Part shown: positions 1 through 8,711 of the stretch, in pieces
Layout: each line of letters begins with the position of its first letter
How positions within the stretch are numbered: the stretch's first letter is position 1
IMG/VR virus record: IMGVR_UViG_3300034520_000068
Span: 1 to 64,000 of that record
DNA from: a virus
DNA: 64,000 bases
Reading direction: 5' to 3' (one strand)
The notes under the pieces: generated by a model
What the model was told of the DNA's origin: nothing
Databases searched by the model: none
Seen by the model: only the letters and a program-made list of their open reading frames with translations
Position numbers and translations under genes: made by a program

Positions 1-1779
1 ATAGCTATTGATGAGATTATTTGTTTGTTCAAGCTCTTGCTGCTTTGCATTGACATCCTTCAGTGTTTCGGCATTGGCTTTCTGTAGATTATATGCCAAT
101 AAGCCTATACCTGCTGTCAAAGCGGCTATAGCAGCGACTATCTGGCCAATTCCCGGAGCCAAGCCAACCAGGGCAGCGGTAGAACCGGCTAGAGACATTA
201 TGCCTTTTGCGCCGAATAATGCCAATACTGACTGTAAAGCCTTAAATGCCGCTAAAAGTTCTAAAGCTGTAAGAACCAGTGCCTTTGTATCATCGTCCAT
301 TTTTGCAAATGCGCTGGCCACATCCGTTGCAGTATCGGTAAGGCTCTTAAGTATGTCAAGCAGCCCTGCATCGCCCAAAGCTACTGCCAATTGCTGCACT
401 GCGGCTTTCAGGGAATTGTATTTCTTTTCCAACGTGTCCATTGTGCGTTCATTCTCACGCATGGAATATCCCGCTGCGTCCATCATGTTGTTTAAGACTT
501 CCTGCGCCTGAGTGAGCCGTTCAATCATGGCTATAAAATAATTCCGTCTGTAAACACCGGCGGCAGCCTGAGAAATGTCCCTCTGCTGCAAGTCATTCCA
601 TTGCTGCTGCACGCCGATTGCATTTGCCAATTCTTCGTTATATAGCCCTGCGTCATCGGCAGCCTTGACAAAGCCGTCCTGGATTTCTGCACTTAGAGTT
701 CCCCATCTTGAGGCTATGTCCTGGAATATCTCCATGACATTCCGGAATTGTGTCCTTGCTTCGTCTGCAAATACCTTTATGCCTAAGCCTTCGAGAGTTT
801 TGATAGATGCGGGCCTTTGAATATATGACAGAATGGAGTTCAGGGCATTGCCAACCTCACGCCCGGTCCTTCCCGAAGCCTCCCGCATGACTGTGAGCAG
901 TGCGATAGTCTGGTCGATTGATAAGCCCATGATTTTAGCCGCACTGGATGAACGCAAAAGCCCATCCACGAGGTCTTGAGATGTGACCGTAAAATCATCG
1001 GCAGTTTTATTAATCTTATCAAGCACTAATGGTAAATCCTGAGCCGTCAATCCCCACTGCGCCATTATACCAATCATGGATTCAGTGGCTTTTGTTGCAT
1101 CAAGTTCGGCAGTATTCAAAGCAAGCAGCGATGTCCTTGTAAGCTCAAGACTGTCTTTTACATTATATCCTGCCTGTGCCCATCTTAAAGCAATATCCTG
1201 TACCGTTTCAAACGTCTGCCCGTATTCAACGCCCAACTGCAACAACTGGTCACGGTAATCCTTAAATACAAACGTCGAATCCTCCATGACACGGGCAATT
1301 TGCGTTACGCCCATTTCGACTTCTGATATGGTTTGAACGGCTTCCTGTGCGGCTTTCAATGTGCCATAAAACATAGTTCCGGTTAGAAACCATGACGTAC
1401 GCCTTTGCCATTCTGACGCAAGGATATTGTATTTGTTAGCGACATTCTGAACTGTTTGAGCATGTTGTTGAGCGGCTGCGGTTGCCGATACAAAACCTGA
1501 AGTTATACCTGAACTTGTTTTTGCCGCTTGAGTCTGAATAGTCTTTAGCGGTTGTCCGTACTGGTTAACCAATGTTTTCATGCCGCCAAGATTTCCGAGC
1601 TGAGAAGAAAAAGCCTGGTTGATGTCCCTTGCCCCCTGCAGGGCATTGGCTTTCATTTCAAAAAGCTGCTTATTCAGACTGGCTATACTTGCTTCAAATG
1701 CTCTTGTTGATTGGATTGCCTGGCTGTAGTCCAACCCAAGGGACTGGATGATTTTTACCATTGAATCATCTGCCGCCAT
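1..1779 (-). CDS. Tail tape measure protein, N-terminal part (cut by window edge)
   Basis: Reads as 593 codons from an ATG at 1779 to the window edge with no stop. The product is rich in Ala, Gln and Thr, with long amphipathic helices (about residues 20-120), then the conserved core typical of TP901-type tape measure proteins, then a hydrophobic Ala/Gly segment near residues 540-575. Tape measure proteins set tail length and line the tail tube lumen. It follows the two tail chaperone genes, the normal position. The C-terminal piece at 62775-64000 is probably the same gene. Confidence 0.93.
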   Translation of the reverse strand, partial: MAADDSMVKIIQSLGLDYSQAIQSTRAFEASIASLNKQLFEMKANALQGARDINQAFSSQLGNLGGMKTLVNQYGQPLKTIQTQAAKTSSGITSGFVSATAAAQQHAQTVQNVANKYNILASEWQRRTSWFLTGTMFYGTLKAAQEAVQTISEVEMGVTQIARVMEDSTFVFKDYRDQLLQLGVEYGQTFETVQDIALRWAQAGYNVKDSLELTRTSLLALNTAELDATKATESMIGIMAQWGLTAQDLPLVLDKINKTADDFTVTSQDLVDGLLRSSSAAKIMGLSIDQTIALLTVMREASGRTGREVGNALNSILSYIQRPASIKTLEGLGIKVFADEARTQFRNVMEIFQDIASRWGTLSAEIQDGFVKAADDAGLYNEELANAIGVQQQWNDLQQRDISQAAAGVYRRNYFIAMIERLTQAQEVLNNMMDAAGYSMRENERTMDTLEKKYNSLKAAVQQLAVALGDAGLLDILKSLTDTATDVASAFAKMDDDTKALVLTALELLAAFKALQSVLALFGAKGIMSLAGSTAALVGLAPGIGQIVAAIAALTAGIGLLAYNLQKANAETLKDVNAKQQELEQTNNLINSY

Positions 1780-1805
1780 GAGACATCACCACTTTTCACT
1801 TAATA

Positions 1806-2099
1806 TCATTTAATATCATTGAAAGCATTGGCAAACGCCATGAATTCGGATAGCTTTGGAGGTCGGTCCGGGGTAGGGGAGGGGGGAGGATTATCCAATG
1901 CCCCGCCGAATATGCCGGGTATGCCGATTTTGAGAGCAACATGCTTCCCAAGCCTGCTTCGTATAGCATCAATTTGAGGAATGGTCCTATTGCCGATTTC
2001 CTCATAAGATAGGCTTGTGTGACAAAGAAGGTCCGCATAAATTTCCGCCCAATCAGGCTTTTGATTTTCGGCCCCGTCTTTTTTATTGGACGGGGCCAC
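1806..2099 (-). CDS. Tail assembly chaperone, second (T-like) product
   Basis: A 97-residue protein starting with GTG three bases after the stop of the upstream chaperone. Its core (DWAEIYADLL, then SYEEIGNRTIPQID) resembles the T part of G/GT tail chaperones, usually made by frameshifting. Here a -1 shift could only occur in the last few codons of the upstream gene, because a TGA lies in this frame at about 2117, and I see no canonical slippery heptamer there. Termination-reinitiation at the GTG looks more likely. The Pro-rich C-terminus (NPPPSPTPDRPP) is unusual. It ends 26 bases before the tape measure start. Confidence 0.75.
   Translation of the reverse strand: MAPSNKKDGAENQKPDWAEIYADLLCHTSLSYEEIGNRTIPQIDAIRSRLGKHVALKIGIPGIFGGALDNPPPSPTPDRPPKLSEFMAFANAFNDIK
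2070..2097 (-). promoter_or_regulatory. Nine-pair hairpin over the start of the second chaperone
   Basis: GGCCCCGTC (2070-2078) and GACGGGGCC (2089-2097) are perfect inverted repeats with a 10-base A/U-rich loop. In the mRNA the stem begins within the GTG start codon of the 1806-2099 gene. It could limit independent initiation so that the gene is translated mainly by ribosomes finishing the upstream gene. Confidence 0.55.
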
Positions 2100-2101
2100 T
2101 A

Positions 2102-2428
2102 TCAGCCCGATAAATCACACAGTTTGCGGAAGAAATTCTTGAGGTCAACAATATCCCATCCATCGTCAATAGCCTTCTGTAAAGACATTGGGTCGCCCTT
2201 TTCGTCAGTGCAGTAATCAGCAAGCCATTTATCAACCTTCGATTTTGCGTCTTTGTTAGCCACATTAAAAAGCTGACTGCCTAAACTGAGATTGTCGGAC
2301 ATGAACTCCTCAATGCGTGCAAGAGTAATCGGTTTTACCGTATATGTCTTTCCCTTCGCTTCAAACGTTTCCCCTGAACCAAGCATTGTGGAGAGGGAAA
2401 CGGGAGCATTAGCCTCCTGTTTGCTCAT
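2102..2428 (-). CDS. Tail assembly chaperone, first (G-like) product
   Basis: A 108-residue protein between the major tail protein and the tape measure, the standard place for the G-like chaperone that binds the tape measure during tail assembly. The sequence (KGKTYTVKPITLARIEEF near residues 25-42) matches the small beta-then-helical pattern of Gram-positive siphophage tail chaperones. It ends TGA-TAG, with the GTG of the next gene immediately after. Confidence 0.7.
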   Translation of the reverse strand: MSKQEANAPVSLSTMLGSGETFEAKGKTYTVKPITLARIEEFMSDNLSLGSQLFNVANKDAKSKVDKWLADYCTDEKGDPMSLQKAIDDGWDIVDLKNFFRKLCDLSG

Positions 2429-2447
2429 ACAATCATCCTCCTATCAA

Positions 2448-3230
2448 TTAAGACTTAGGCGCAAACCTGAAATCTACGGCCTTGTTGTTGCCCCTGGGCT
2501 TTAATACCTTTAATGTAATGCTCTGCGGTTTCGGCTCTCTGCCAAGCTCAGGAGGATTAATATTGCCGGTAGCTTTGCATTTGTCAATGATGATGGCCGC
2601 ATCGTAAAGCGTGCTTTCATCTTCGCCTGTAGCTTCACCGGAAATGACGCACTCCATCGCAAATCTTGAGCCAGATTTGGGAAGCCCGAAGCTCTTTGCG
2701 GTAAGTGCTGTATAGTCATAGGTGATAAATACCGGCTTGCCTGCATCTACGCTATTGAATATAGCAGTTGAAGCACTTATTGCATACTGCCCCTGAGCAG
2801 GAGAGCTATCAACTTTAACCCATGCACTGGCATCCTGCCCGACAAGGATTATCGGCCTTGTGGTATCGGGAGCATGACCAAGATTCACTTCAAAAGGAGA
2901 AACACTGGGGATTGTCAACTCCTGGTCAATTACCGGCATGGGCGTGCTTGTCAAATCTTCAACAGTAGTGCCCATCAGGAAAGCATAGAGTTCAATAGGC
3001 ATATAAGAGAGATTTACTGTAATGGTTCCCGCTTTTCCAGTATCCACATCGGCGGCGGGCCAATCACTATTACCGTCCGGCAATTCTGTGGTATTTACGG
3101 TTACACTGGGGACAATGGACTGCACAGCGCCATTCCGAAAATATGAATTTTCTGCGCTCCTTACGGGAACGCCGTTCACGTATTTGGTAAGCATCAGCTT
3201 ACCTGCTTTCTGGAAATAGATAGGCTGCAT
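2448..3230 (-). CDS. Major tail (tube) protein
   Basis: A 260-residue, beta-rich protein in the major tail protein position, after the tail terminator and before the chaperones. The start at 3230 is chosen because AAAGGAGC lies at good spacing; the frame stays open a few codons upstream without a better site. It forms the stacked hexameric rings of the tail tube. The C-terminal part (residues about 190-260) carries the final beta hairpins and a basic tail. Confidence 0.8.
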   Translation of the reverse strand: MQPIYFQKAGKLMLTKYVNGVPVRSAENSYFRNGAVQSIVPSVTVNTTELPDGNSDWPAADVDTGKAGTITVNLSYMPIELYAFLMGTTVEDLTSTPMPVIDQELTIPSVSPFEVNLGHAPDTTRPIILVGQDASAWVKVDSSPAQGQYAISASTAIFNSVDAGKPVFITYDYTALTAKSFGLPKSGSRFAMECVISGEATGEDESTLYDAAIIIDKCKATGNINPPELGREPKPQSITLKVLKPRGNNKAVDFRFAPKS

Positions 3231-3244
3231 AACATCAGCTCCTT

Positions 3245-3661
3245 TCAAATTTTCCGTTTAAACACATATCTGCTTCCACAACAAAAAAAGCCTGACATGG
3301 TGGGAAGCTCACCAAGCTGGCCGTCAAAATAAAGATATCGGTTGTTGACTTTCTTTTCATGAAGAATCTGGTTCGCCCGTTCCTGAATCTGGTAAGCTAT
3401 ATAATCCTGAATTGCGGGAACGTGACAGTCGATTTCCAGCACTTCTTCAAAAAAACTTTGGTTTCTCATCCTGCGTGACGGAATGAAGTAAACGCATAGA
3501 CGTTTTTCGCTGCTTACAAGGTCATTCCACTGGCTGCGTTTAATGATTCGTTTTGCAATTTCAACAGGTGTTTTCCCTGTAAGCCCCATTAAGGAAAGTA
3601 TCGTTTCATCGGATTTCAAAATGCTCTGCACAGCCGTAAGGTCACTGGCCGGATTGAACAT
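3245..3661 (-). CDS. Tail terminator / tail completion protein
   Basis: 138 residues starting MFNPASDLTAVQ at an ATG preceded by GGGGTGG. By size and position (between the HK97 gp10-like gene and the tail tube gene) it should be the terminator that caps the growing tail and joins it to the head. It is a mixed alpha/beta protein with a Cys pair near the C-terminus (GFFCCGSRYVF). The family call rests mainly on gene order. Confidence 0.6.
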   Translation of the reverse strand: MFNPASDLTAVQSILKSDETILSLMGLTGKTPVEIAKRIIKRSQWNDLVSSEKRLCVYFIPSRRMRNQSFFEEVLEIDCHVPAIQDYIAYQIQERANQILHEKKVNNRYLYFDGQLGELPTMSGFFCCGSRYVFKRKI

Positions 3662-3681
3662 GGCACCACCCCTTTCAGGGC

Positions 3682-3706
3682 ATAAAAATAACCCCATGAA
3701 GGGGTT
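3682..3706 (-). terminator. Terminator-like hairpin before tail terminator gene
   Basis: AACCCC/GGGGTT (3690-3695 with 3701-3706) is followed in the minus-strand transcript by TATTTTTATG. It lies between two head-tail genes and may attenuate rather than end the late transcript. The run GGTTATTTTTATGCCC after the stem is shared with the hairpin at 6818-6844. Confidence 0.5.
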
Positions 3707-4248
3707 TAGTTCTTATCCACAACTATGAAACTGTGAAAAGGAAACTTATTTACAACACTCTGTATGACTTCTCTCATCCTGCCGTTTTGCATCCATCTTG
3801 CCGCTGTCTGAATAGCATGGGAGGGAGGCTGCGGTGTAACTTTTCCTAATGCTTCAAGGTCAATACCGCCCTTGCCTCTGCCGTTTACCGGCCTGCCAAA
3901 TATGTCAATCTGCCCCGGAGCATTTGGCCTGCTTCGAATCTTCGTGTCGGGACGTGCGGGGTTCCACATGGCACTTTTTCGGTATTCGGTCAAAGCAGGA
4001 TTGGATAAATCCATGGCCGAGCCCGTACCCCACTCATCCATAGCCGCCCATGCGCCGCCTGCAATGGAAGCTACAATCACATTGGCTATGTCCCTGATTT
4101 CTTCTTCATGCAGGCTTGCGGCACCTTCCGGCGTCAACATCCTTTGTTTGGCTTCGTTCAACAATTCCTGCTGCAATTGCTTCATGGCGCCATAGAGATT
4201 GAGCCACAGAAAGTCTATACAGGCTTTAGCATCAAAACGAATTCCCAT
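3706..4248 (-). CDS. Head-tail joining protein, HK97 gp10-like
   Basis: A 180-residue protein with the hallmarks of HK97-gp10-type tail completion proteins: N-terminal helices, a Gly-rich middle (WGTGSAMDLSNPAL) and a C-terminal amphipathic stretch. It sits in the connector block between the 4272-4847 protein and the tail terminator. The middle region carries a low-complexity Gly/Arg/Pro loop (GRPVNGRGKGGID). Confidence 0.6.
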   Translation of the reverse strand: MGIRFDAKACIDFLWLNLYGAMKQLQQELLNEAKQRMLTPEGAASLHEEEIRDIANVIVASIAGGAWAAMDEWGTGSAMDLSNPALTEYRKSAMWNPARPDTKIRSRPNAPGQIDIFGRPVNGRGKGGIDLEALGKVTPQPPSHAIQTAARWMQNGRMREVIQSVVNKFPFHSFIVVDKN

Positions 4249-4271
4249 AGAATCACCTTAATCTCAATATT

Positions 4272-4847
4272 TTACGGCCTTGTATCACTCTCAAGCTGGA
4301 TTCTTGCAATGCCGGTCAAAACAATATCGTCGATATTGGCAACCTGATAATTGACGTCATTCAGGACAAATCTGTCAAGTTTAGCCACGCCAAGGGATTT
4401 TGACACTTGGAATATATATTTCGTCGGGTCAAACAAGCCAATGTCATATTGCAACAGTCGGTAAAAATCCACATCGCAATAACTGTAGACATTACTGTGA
4501 AGCGTCTGCCATTCCTGAACGATATTCCCGTTTTCATCCACCGTCTCGACATACCTTTTGTGCGTCAAAACAACATTTGTCTTGGCGGCAAAAAATACAT
4601 CCTCGCCGGAGGCAGGGTCATGATTCACTGACTGAATCAGATATTTGTCTGCACCTATAGTCAGTATTTCACCGCTTTGCAACCCTGCATCGGCAAGAAT
4701 CAGACCTTCCCATAACGCCTCACGATTGCCGACGTTGTTCGTGGATTTCGTGGTCCGTTTGATTGATACTCTGGAAGTAATAGGCACGTCTCTTTCGATT
4801 GTGCATATTTGACCATGAGCCTTAAGAAAATTTGCAGCATATGACAT
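4272..4847 (-). CDS. Head-tail connector (stopper-like) protein
   Basis: 191 residues, beta-rich, located between the gp6-like adaptor and the gp10-like protein. Size and position suggest the head completion or stopper protein that closes the portal after packaging. I recognise no catalytic motif. The 12-base gap to the upstream gene implies cotranslation. Confidence 0.5.
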   Translation of the reverse strand: MSYAANFLKAHGQICTIERDVPITSRVSIKRTTKSTNNVGNREALWEGLILADAGLQSGEILTIGADKYLIQSVNHDPASGEDVFFAAKTNVVLTHKRYVETVDENGNIVQEWQTLHSNVYSYCDVDFYRLLQYDIGLFDPTKYIFQVSKSLGVAKLDRFVLNDVNYQVANIDDIVLTGIARIQLESDTRP

Positions 4848-4859
4848 AGAACCACCGCC

Positions 4860-5258
4860 CTACTGGGAAAGGCCGAAATGGAGTAGGGGAGGGAGGGAGT
4901 CGGCTAGTATCTTGCCGATATATCCATCCCTTTCCGCTTCAAATTCGGCCTTCTTTTTATCCCAGTCAACATTAAGCTCGTGGGTTTCACTTGGCCCCTG
5001 CTCACGTATCGGCAAGCGTGCGGGCATGGAAGGGCATAAAAGGGCCGCACATTCGCAGACAACGGCAGCCTCAAGATAGACTTTTTTGTCATCGGTGAGA
5101 CTGGCATAATCAGGAACCTGTTCGATTATGTTAGATTCAGCCACTATTATAATGTCAGGTTGTTCAATATCTGCATTTGGCAAATAAGGCTCGGATACGC
5201 CCATTTTTGAGCGTATCCTGCCTTGCCAACCTTCAGCCGTCAATATACGATTAGCCAT
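4860..5258 (-). CDS. Head-tail adaptor, gp6-like
   Basis: 132 residues, mostly helical, directly downstream of the major capsid gene. Phage head-tail connector proteins that dock under the portal are of this size and lie here. The middle (DDKKVYLEAAVVCECAALLCP) is the hydrophobic helix commonly seen in the family, with three Cys that are unusual for it. The assignment is mainly positional. Confidence 0.55.
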   Translation of the reverse strand: MANRILTAEGWQGRIRSKMGVSEPYLPNADIEQPDIIIVAESNIIEQVPDYASLTDDKKVYLEAAVVCECAALLCPSMPARLPIREQGPSETHELNVDWDKKKAEFEAERDGYIGKILADSLPPLLHFGLSQ

Positions 5259-5277
5259 AGGGGATTACCCCCTTTGC

Positions 5278-6363
5278 TTAGTCAATTTCCAAGATTTTGT
5301 TAGCTTGGTTAAACATCTTGGCAAATCCGGCATTTTCGGAAATGGTAAGCACCTGGGTTTGATTGGTAATGAATTTATCGGCTTCCTGTATATCGCTGCC
5401 GGATTCCATAACCTTCTCGATTGCATACCGCCTGTCAAGGCCATACAAAGCCACATGGTCATTGATTTTCTCCACATTCGGATTGTAGAGCAAGGTGACG
5501 TTTGTCCAGAGCTGCTGCGGCAATTCCACTCTGGCAGTAATGGCCATGCCTTTGAGCAGGAAGTCCATCATCTGGGTTGCATCGTTCGGATAGAGAATAT
5601 CCAGCACCTGAAGCAATCCGTCTTCGCTCGCCACAACGGTGTTGCACTGATAAGGATAGAAGCGGAGCAAGAATCTTATCCATGCTTGTTTGGAAAGCGT
5701 TCCGGAAGTAGCTGCCGGGTCAAGGTCAGTCTTGGCCTTCAGAATAGGAGCGGCAGTATTGTCGTTGCCATCGCCATTTTTAATTACGTAAAGCACATCC
5801 TCAACTTCATCCTGTGCCGCTTGTTCACCGATTCTCCTGATGTGGACGGAAAGCAGGTCAATCCTCATCCTTCTGATGACTTCGTAGGAAGCCTCGATAG
5901 CACGGCCATACTTCCAGATTTTTACCGCATTTTCTCTGGTTTTCAGTCTTGCCTTCGGCAGGTCGGCGGCTTCAGTTACCCTTACCTTCTTGGCGGCCTT
6001 CTTGTTGGCATCGCTGTCATCGCAGTAAACAGTCCTGTAAGCATTGCCGTCAATGGTGGTGGTGGTGGCCAGCAGGTAGGGGAGTATGCTGGAACCGACA
6101 AGGGCCTCCCTTAATTGTGTCGCTATGAATTCAGGGAAAAGCACCTTACTTTCTTCAGTTCTGTAAAAAGCCTCAACTTTTGAAGCAATTATGCCTTTTT
6201 CGGGGATAGACTGGGTGACGATTCCATGTTCCTTCAACTGATTCTCGAAAGCGGTCAGCTTACTGCCCTCGGGAGCGGGAGCAAGCTGTTCAAGCAACTG
6301 AGAAAGTGTCATTTCTTTCTCGCTTGCCTGATTGTATAACTCTCTGGTCAATGTAAATTTCAT
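5278..6363 (-). CDS. Major capsid protein (HK97 fold)
   Basis: 361 residues. The N-terminal 60-70 residues are helical and charged like a delta or scaffold-like arm, followed by the HK97-fold pattern: an EFIATQLREALVGSS segment, a beta-rich E-loop region, then spine helices around residues 150-215. It is the main shell protein of the head. It lies after protease/scaffold and decoration genes, as in many siphophages. No Cys-rich or extra domain is visible. Confidence 0.85.
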   Translation of the reverse strand: MKFTLTRELYNQASEKEMTLSQLLEQLAPAPEGSKLTAFENQLKEHGIVTQSIPEKGIIASKVEAFYRTEESKVLFPEFIATQLREALVGSSILPYLLATTTTIDGNAYRTVYCDDSDANKKAAKKVRVTEAADLPKARLKTRENAVKIWKYGRAIEASYEVIRRMRIDLLSVHIRRIGEQAAQDEVEDVLYVIKNGDGNDNTAAPILKAKTDLDPAATSGTLSKQAWIRFLLRFYPYQCNTVVASEDGLLQVLDILYPNDATQMMDFLLKGMAITARVELPQQLWTNVTLLYNPNVEKINDHVALYGLDRRYAIEKVMESGSDIQEADKFITNQTQVLTISENAGFAKMFNQANKILEID

Positions 6364-6392
6364 TAATGCTCACATCCTTTCGTTAATTTGAA

Positions 6393-6788
6393 TTAGCCTA
6401 TATACACGACAACGGTATTATCAGTGGAATCCACAGATACAGCATAAGCCAGTCCTGCATTGCCGGAAGCCACCTTGCTTACGGCACCAGCACCGTTAAC
6501 ACAGAGGAAGTCGTTCGCGGCAGGAAGCGCACCGGATATGCCAGGAACACCTTCCTTGAATCCTTTGACCTGAACGGTCATATATCCGTCATCCTCGTAT
6601 GTCTCGATAATGCCCCTTAATGGGTCGCCAGCAGTCCCGAACCCCATCTCGCCGTTTCCGGTTACAGTAACCGCCTTGCCTTCAACAGCGGCGGCACCGG
6701 AAGCCAGCGCAACCGCACTCACGCTGCCATGCGCCTTAAATGTAGCTCGCAAAGCGCCAATGCCTTCAAATTCAATACCTCTTGCCAT
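6393..6788 (-). CDS. Capsid decoration protein
   Basis: 131 residues, Gly/Ala/Val-rich and almost entirely beta, starting MARGIEFEGIG. It lies between the protease/scaffold and the major capsid gene, the usual position for trimeric head-stabilising proteins. Gly-Ala turns such as AAVEGKAVTVTGNGEMGFG fit a small beta barrel. Confidence comes from position and composition. Confidence 0.65.
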   Translation of the reverse strand: MARGIEFEGIGALRATFKAHGSVSAVALASGAAAVEGKAVTVTGNGEMGFGTAGDPLRGIIETYEDDGYMTVQVKGFKEGVPGISGALPAANDFLCVNGAGAVSKVASGNAGLAYAVSVDSTDNTVVVYIG

Positions 6789-6817
6789 TTACACTCAACT
6801 CCTTTCAAAAAATGGGC

Positions 6818-6844
6818 ATAAAAATAACCGCTTTTTTAGCGGTT
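6818..6844 (-). terminator. Terminator-like hairpin before decoration and capsid genes
   Basis: AACCGC (6826-6831) pairs with GCGGTT (6839-6844), followed in the transcript by ATTTTTATG. It separates the protease/scaffold gene from the decoration and capsid genes. It could be an attenuator or an mRNA 3'-end stabiliser that changes the stoichiometry of capsid to protease. Confidence 0.5.
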
Positions 6845-6857
6845 TACGGTTTGATGT

Positions 6858-7310
6858 TTACTTTTTCACCTTAAAAGCCTCTTCCGGGATATCCTTTACA
6901 GTAACACCGGAAGATAGCCCAGCCGCAGGATCAGTCTTTCTTCCTGCGGGGATAGCTTCTTTTGCCTGAGCTTCCCAAGTCTTCGCTATATCCTCGATTG
7001 CCTTTTTGTCCATAGTCTCGAAAGTCTTCTTCCATGTTTCGGCAGGGAAGTCATTGCCCATAGCCCTGACGCCCCATGCAATAGCCGAATCAACGGTTTC
7101 CTTGCGGTATGCTTCATATTCGGCTTTTTGGTATTTGGTCATAATGCACTCATTTTCTTTCAATGCAAGCGTTTCAGCAGATGCCTTAATGGTTTCGATG
7201 GTTCCATCCCACTTTTCGGCAATCTGGCTTAAAACATCTTCAAGTTTTGTCTCACCTTCCTTATAAGTTATTCCAAGTTTTTCAAGCATCTTCAAAACCT
7301 TTTCATCCAT
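6858..7310 (-). CDS. Possible nested scaffold protein (internal start)
   Basis: Inside the protease gene, an ATG at 7310 (MDEKVLKMLEKLG) is preceded by AAAGGTGGTGAAAAGCAT, a plausible ribosome site. It would give a 150-residue, helical, highly charged protein equal to the scaffold part alone. Nested scaffolds are known in lambda (Nu3 inside C) and Mu (Z inside I). Internal initiation here is inference from the ribosome site and domain boundary. Confidence 0.45.
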   Translation of the reverse strand: MDEKVLKMLEKLGITYKEGETKLEDVLSQIAEKWDGTIETIKASAETLALKENECIMTKYQKAEYEAYRKETVDSAIAWGVRAMGNDFPAETWKKTFETMDKKAIEDIAKTWEAQAKEAIPAGRKTDPAAGLSSGVTVKDIPEEAFKVKK

Positions 7311-8540
7311 ATGCTTTTCACCACCTTTCATAAATGTTTGATTGTTATTCGAAAAAGCATAGACCTTTTTATGGTCTGCTTTTTTGATAAACGTCAATAT
7401 CCCTCCTTTGCTGCTGTATGTGCCGTATATGCGGACGTCCGGTGGAATCTTTTTGAAATCATCGAACATCGTAAATATGCCGTATTCGTTTTCGAAATCT
7501 CCGCCTGAAGCGCTGAGGCTTGCACCGGCACCAGGATATGCGCCGTCAAATACAGCCGAATCTTCCATCAAATATCCCGGAGGCTTGGCTATCGCCCAGC
7601 AAAGTTTGACTTCGTTAGTGTCTTCGTCAATAACGTATTTTTTGCCTGGGATATGCGGACATTTAAACACGTTTCTTATATCCTCACCGCATATAGAACA
7701 TTCGAATTTATTGGCACCCCAACCGATTGAAGTATCGAACAATACTCCCGTTTCAATGTCGGATATAATGGAATCAGTACTTATACCGTCCTTTTCAGTT
7801 CCACGTACGATATAAGTAGAACCATTAAAGGATATCGTTTCACCTTGCATAAGCCCTTCTTTACTCAGCCAGCCTTCAAACACCCTGCCATAAGGCAATG
7901 CGGGTTTCGGCCTTCCGAATCCGGCCCATGAATGGTCGAGAAGAAATGAAACGCCATCGTTTGCGTTTTTCTCAAAAACCTCAAGGAGTGGCACCGATAA
8001 TTGTATGAAACGGTCGGGAATAATCATGTCTCCGGCCATCTTATGGGTATAAATAAAGACCTCATCTTTTGAAAGAGGTCTTTTGGCAATACGATTTATT
8101 TTTTCAAGCTGAGCCGGTGTCGGTTCGCCAAATGTGCGGGCAAATGTTTCCATGCCGAAAGCATGGCTTTCGCCTTCGGTATTCTGGAATCTATCCATCT
8201 GCCTCTGTGCTACCCGTCTCACAGCAGGCTTGTCATCCGCCGGAATGTTGCTGTTTTCAATTCTTGCAAGCGCATTTTGCACGGCATTTCTCACTACATG
8301 AGGGGAACCGTCAATTATATCAGCATATGGGAATTTGAACTGTCCGAAATCACTTAATTCTCCTGCCTCATGCCAGAAGAACACCTTGCGGTATTTCTGC
8401 CAGTCCATTTTGTCTTTGTCGCCGCTGCCGTCGGATGAAGCCCATTGTCTGCACCGCATAACTGCGGATGTTTTGTCCCATGTCCTATCCCTGGGAGCTA
8501 ATGGGAAGTCATGATATTGTTCAGCAGGCATATTATTCAC
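6858..8540 (-). CDS. Prohead protease fused to scaffold domain
   Basis: 560 residues. The N-terminal ~400 residues include FIYTHKMAGDMIIPDRF and FLLDHSWAGFGRPK segments resembling the His-containing core of head maturation proteases, plus a Cys/His cluster (CSICGEDI, then KCPHIPGKKY) around residues 285-305. The C-terminal ~150 residues are charged and helical like a scaffold. It precedes decoration and capsid genes. The protease is expected to digest the scaffold after prohead assembly. Catalytic residues are inferred, not proven. Confidence 0.65.
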   Translation of the reverse strand: MNNMPAEQYHDFPLAPRDRTWDKTSAVMRCRQWASSDGSGDKDKMDWQKYRKVFFWHEAGELSDFGQFKFPYADIIDGSPHVVRNAVQNALARIENSNIPADDKPAVRRVAQRQMDRFQNTEGESHAFGMETFARTFGEPTPAQLEKINRIAKRPLSKDEVFIYTHKMAGDMIIPDRFIQLSVPLLEVFEKNANDGVSFLLDHSWAGFGRPKPALPYGRVFEGWLSKEGLMQGETISFNGSTYIVRGTEKDGISTDSIISDIETGVLFDTSIGWGANKFECSICGEDIRNVFKCPHIPGKKYVIDEDTNEVKLCWAIAKPPGYLMEDSAVFDGAYPGAGASLSASGGDFENEYGIFTMFDDFKKIPPDVRIYGTYSSKGGILTFIKKADHKKVYAFSNNNQTFMKGGEKHMDEKVLKMLEKLGITYKEGETKLEDVLSQIAEKWDGTIETIKASAETLALKENECIMTKYQKAEYEAYRKETVDSAIAWGVRAMGNDFPAETWKKTFETMDKKAIEDIAKTWEAQAKEAIPAGRKTDPAAGLSSGVTVKDIPEEAFKVKK

Positions 8541-8706
8541 CTTCTTTCAAGGTCTTTACTTTCTTTTTAAAATCCATTTCCTCATATTTCCTGCAAATAT
8601 CTTCGTAAATACAGCCTTCGCAATCAACACACTCATACAGGCTATCAGAGGCCCTTTTCTTTTGTATGGAATTGTAATTTCGGCCCCTGATGTTGATTTG
8701 TTCCAA
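8533..8706 (-). CDS. Small Cys-rich protein between portal and protease
   Basis: 57 residues from a TTG preceded by GGGAGG. It has a compact Cys cluster (CVDCEGCIYEDIC near residues 25-37) that could bind zinc or a cluster. It overlaps the protease gene by a few bases, implying translational coupling. Function unknown. Confidence 0.6.
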   Translation of the reverse strand: MEQINIRGRNYNSIQKKRASDSLYECVDCEGCIYEDICRKYEEMDFKKKVKTLKEGE

Positions 8707-8711
8707 AAATG

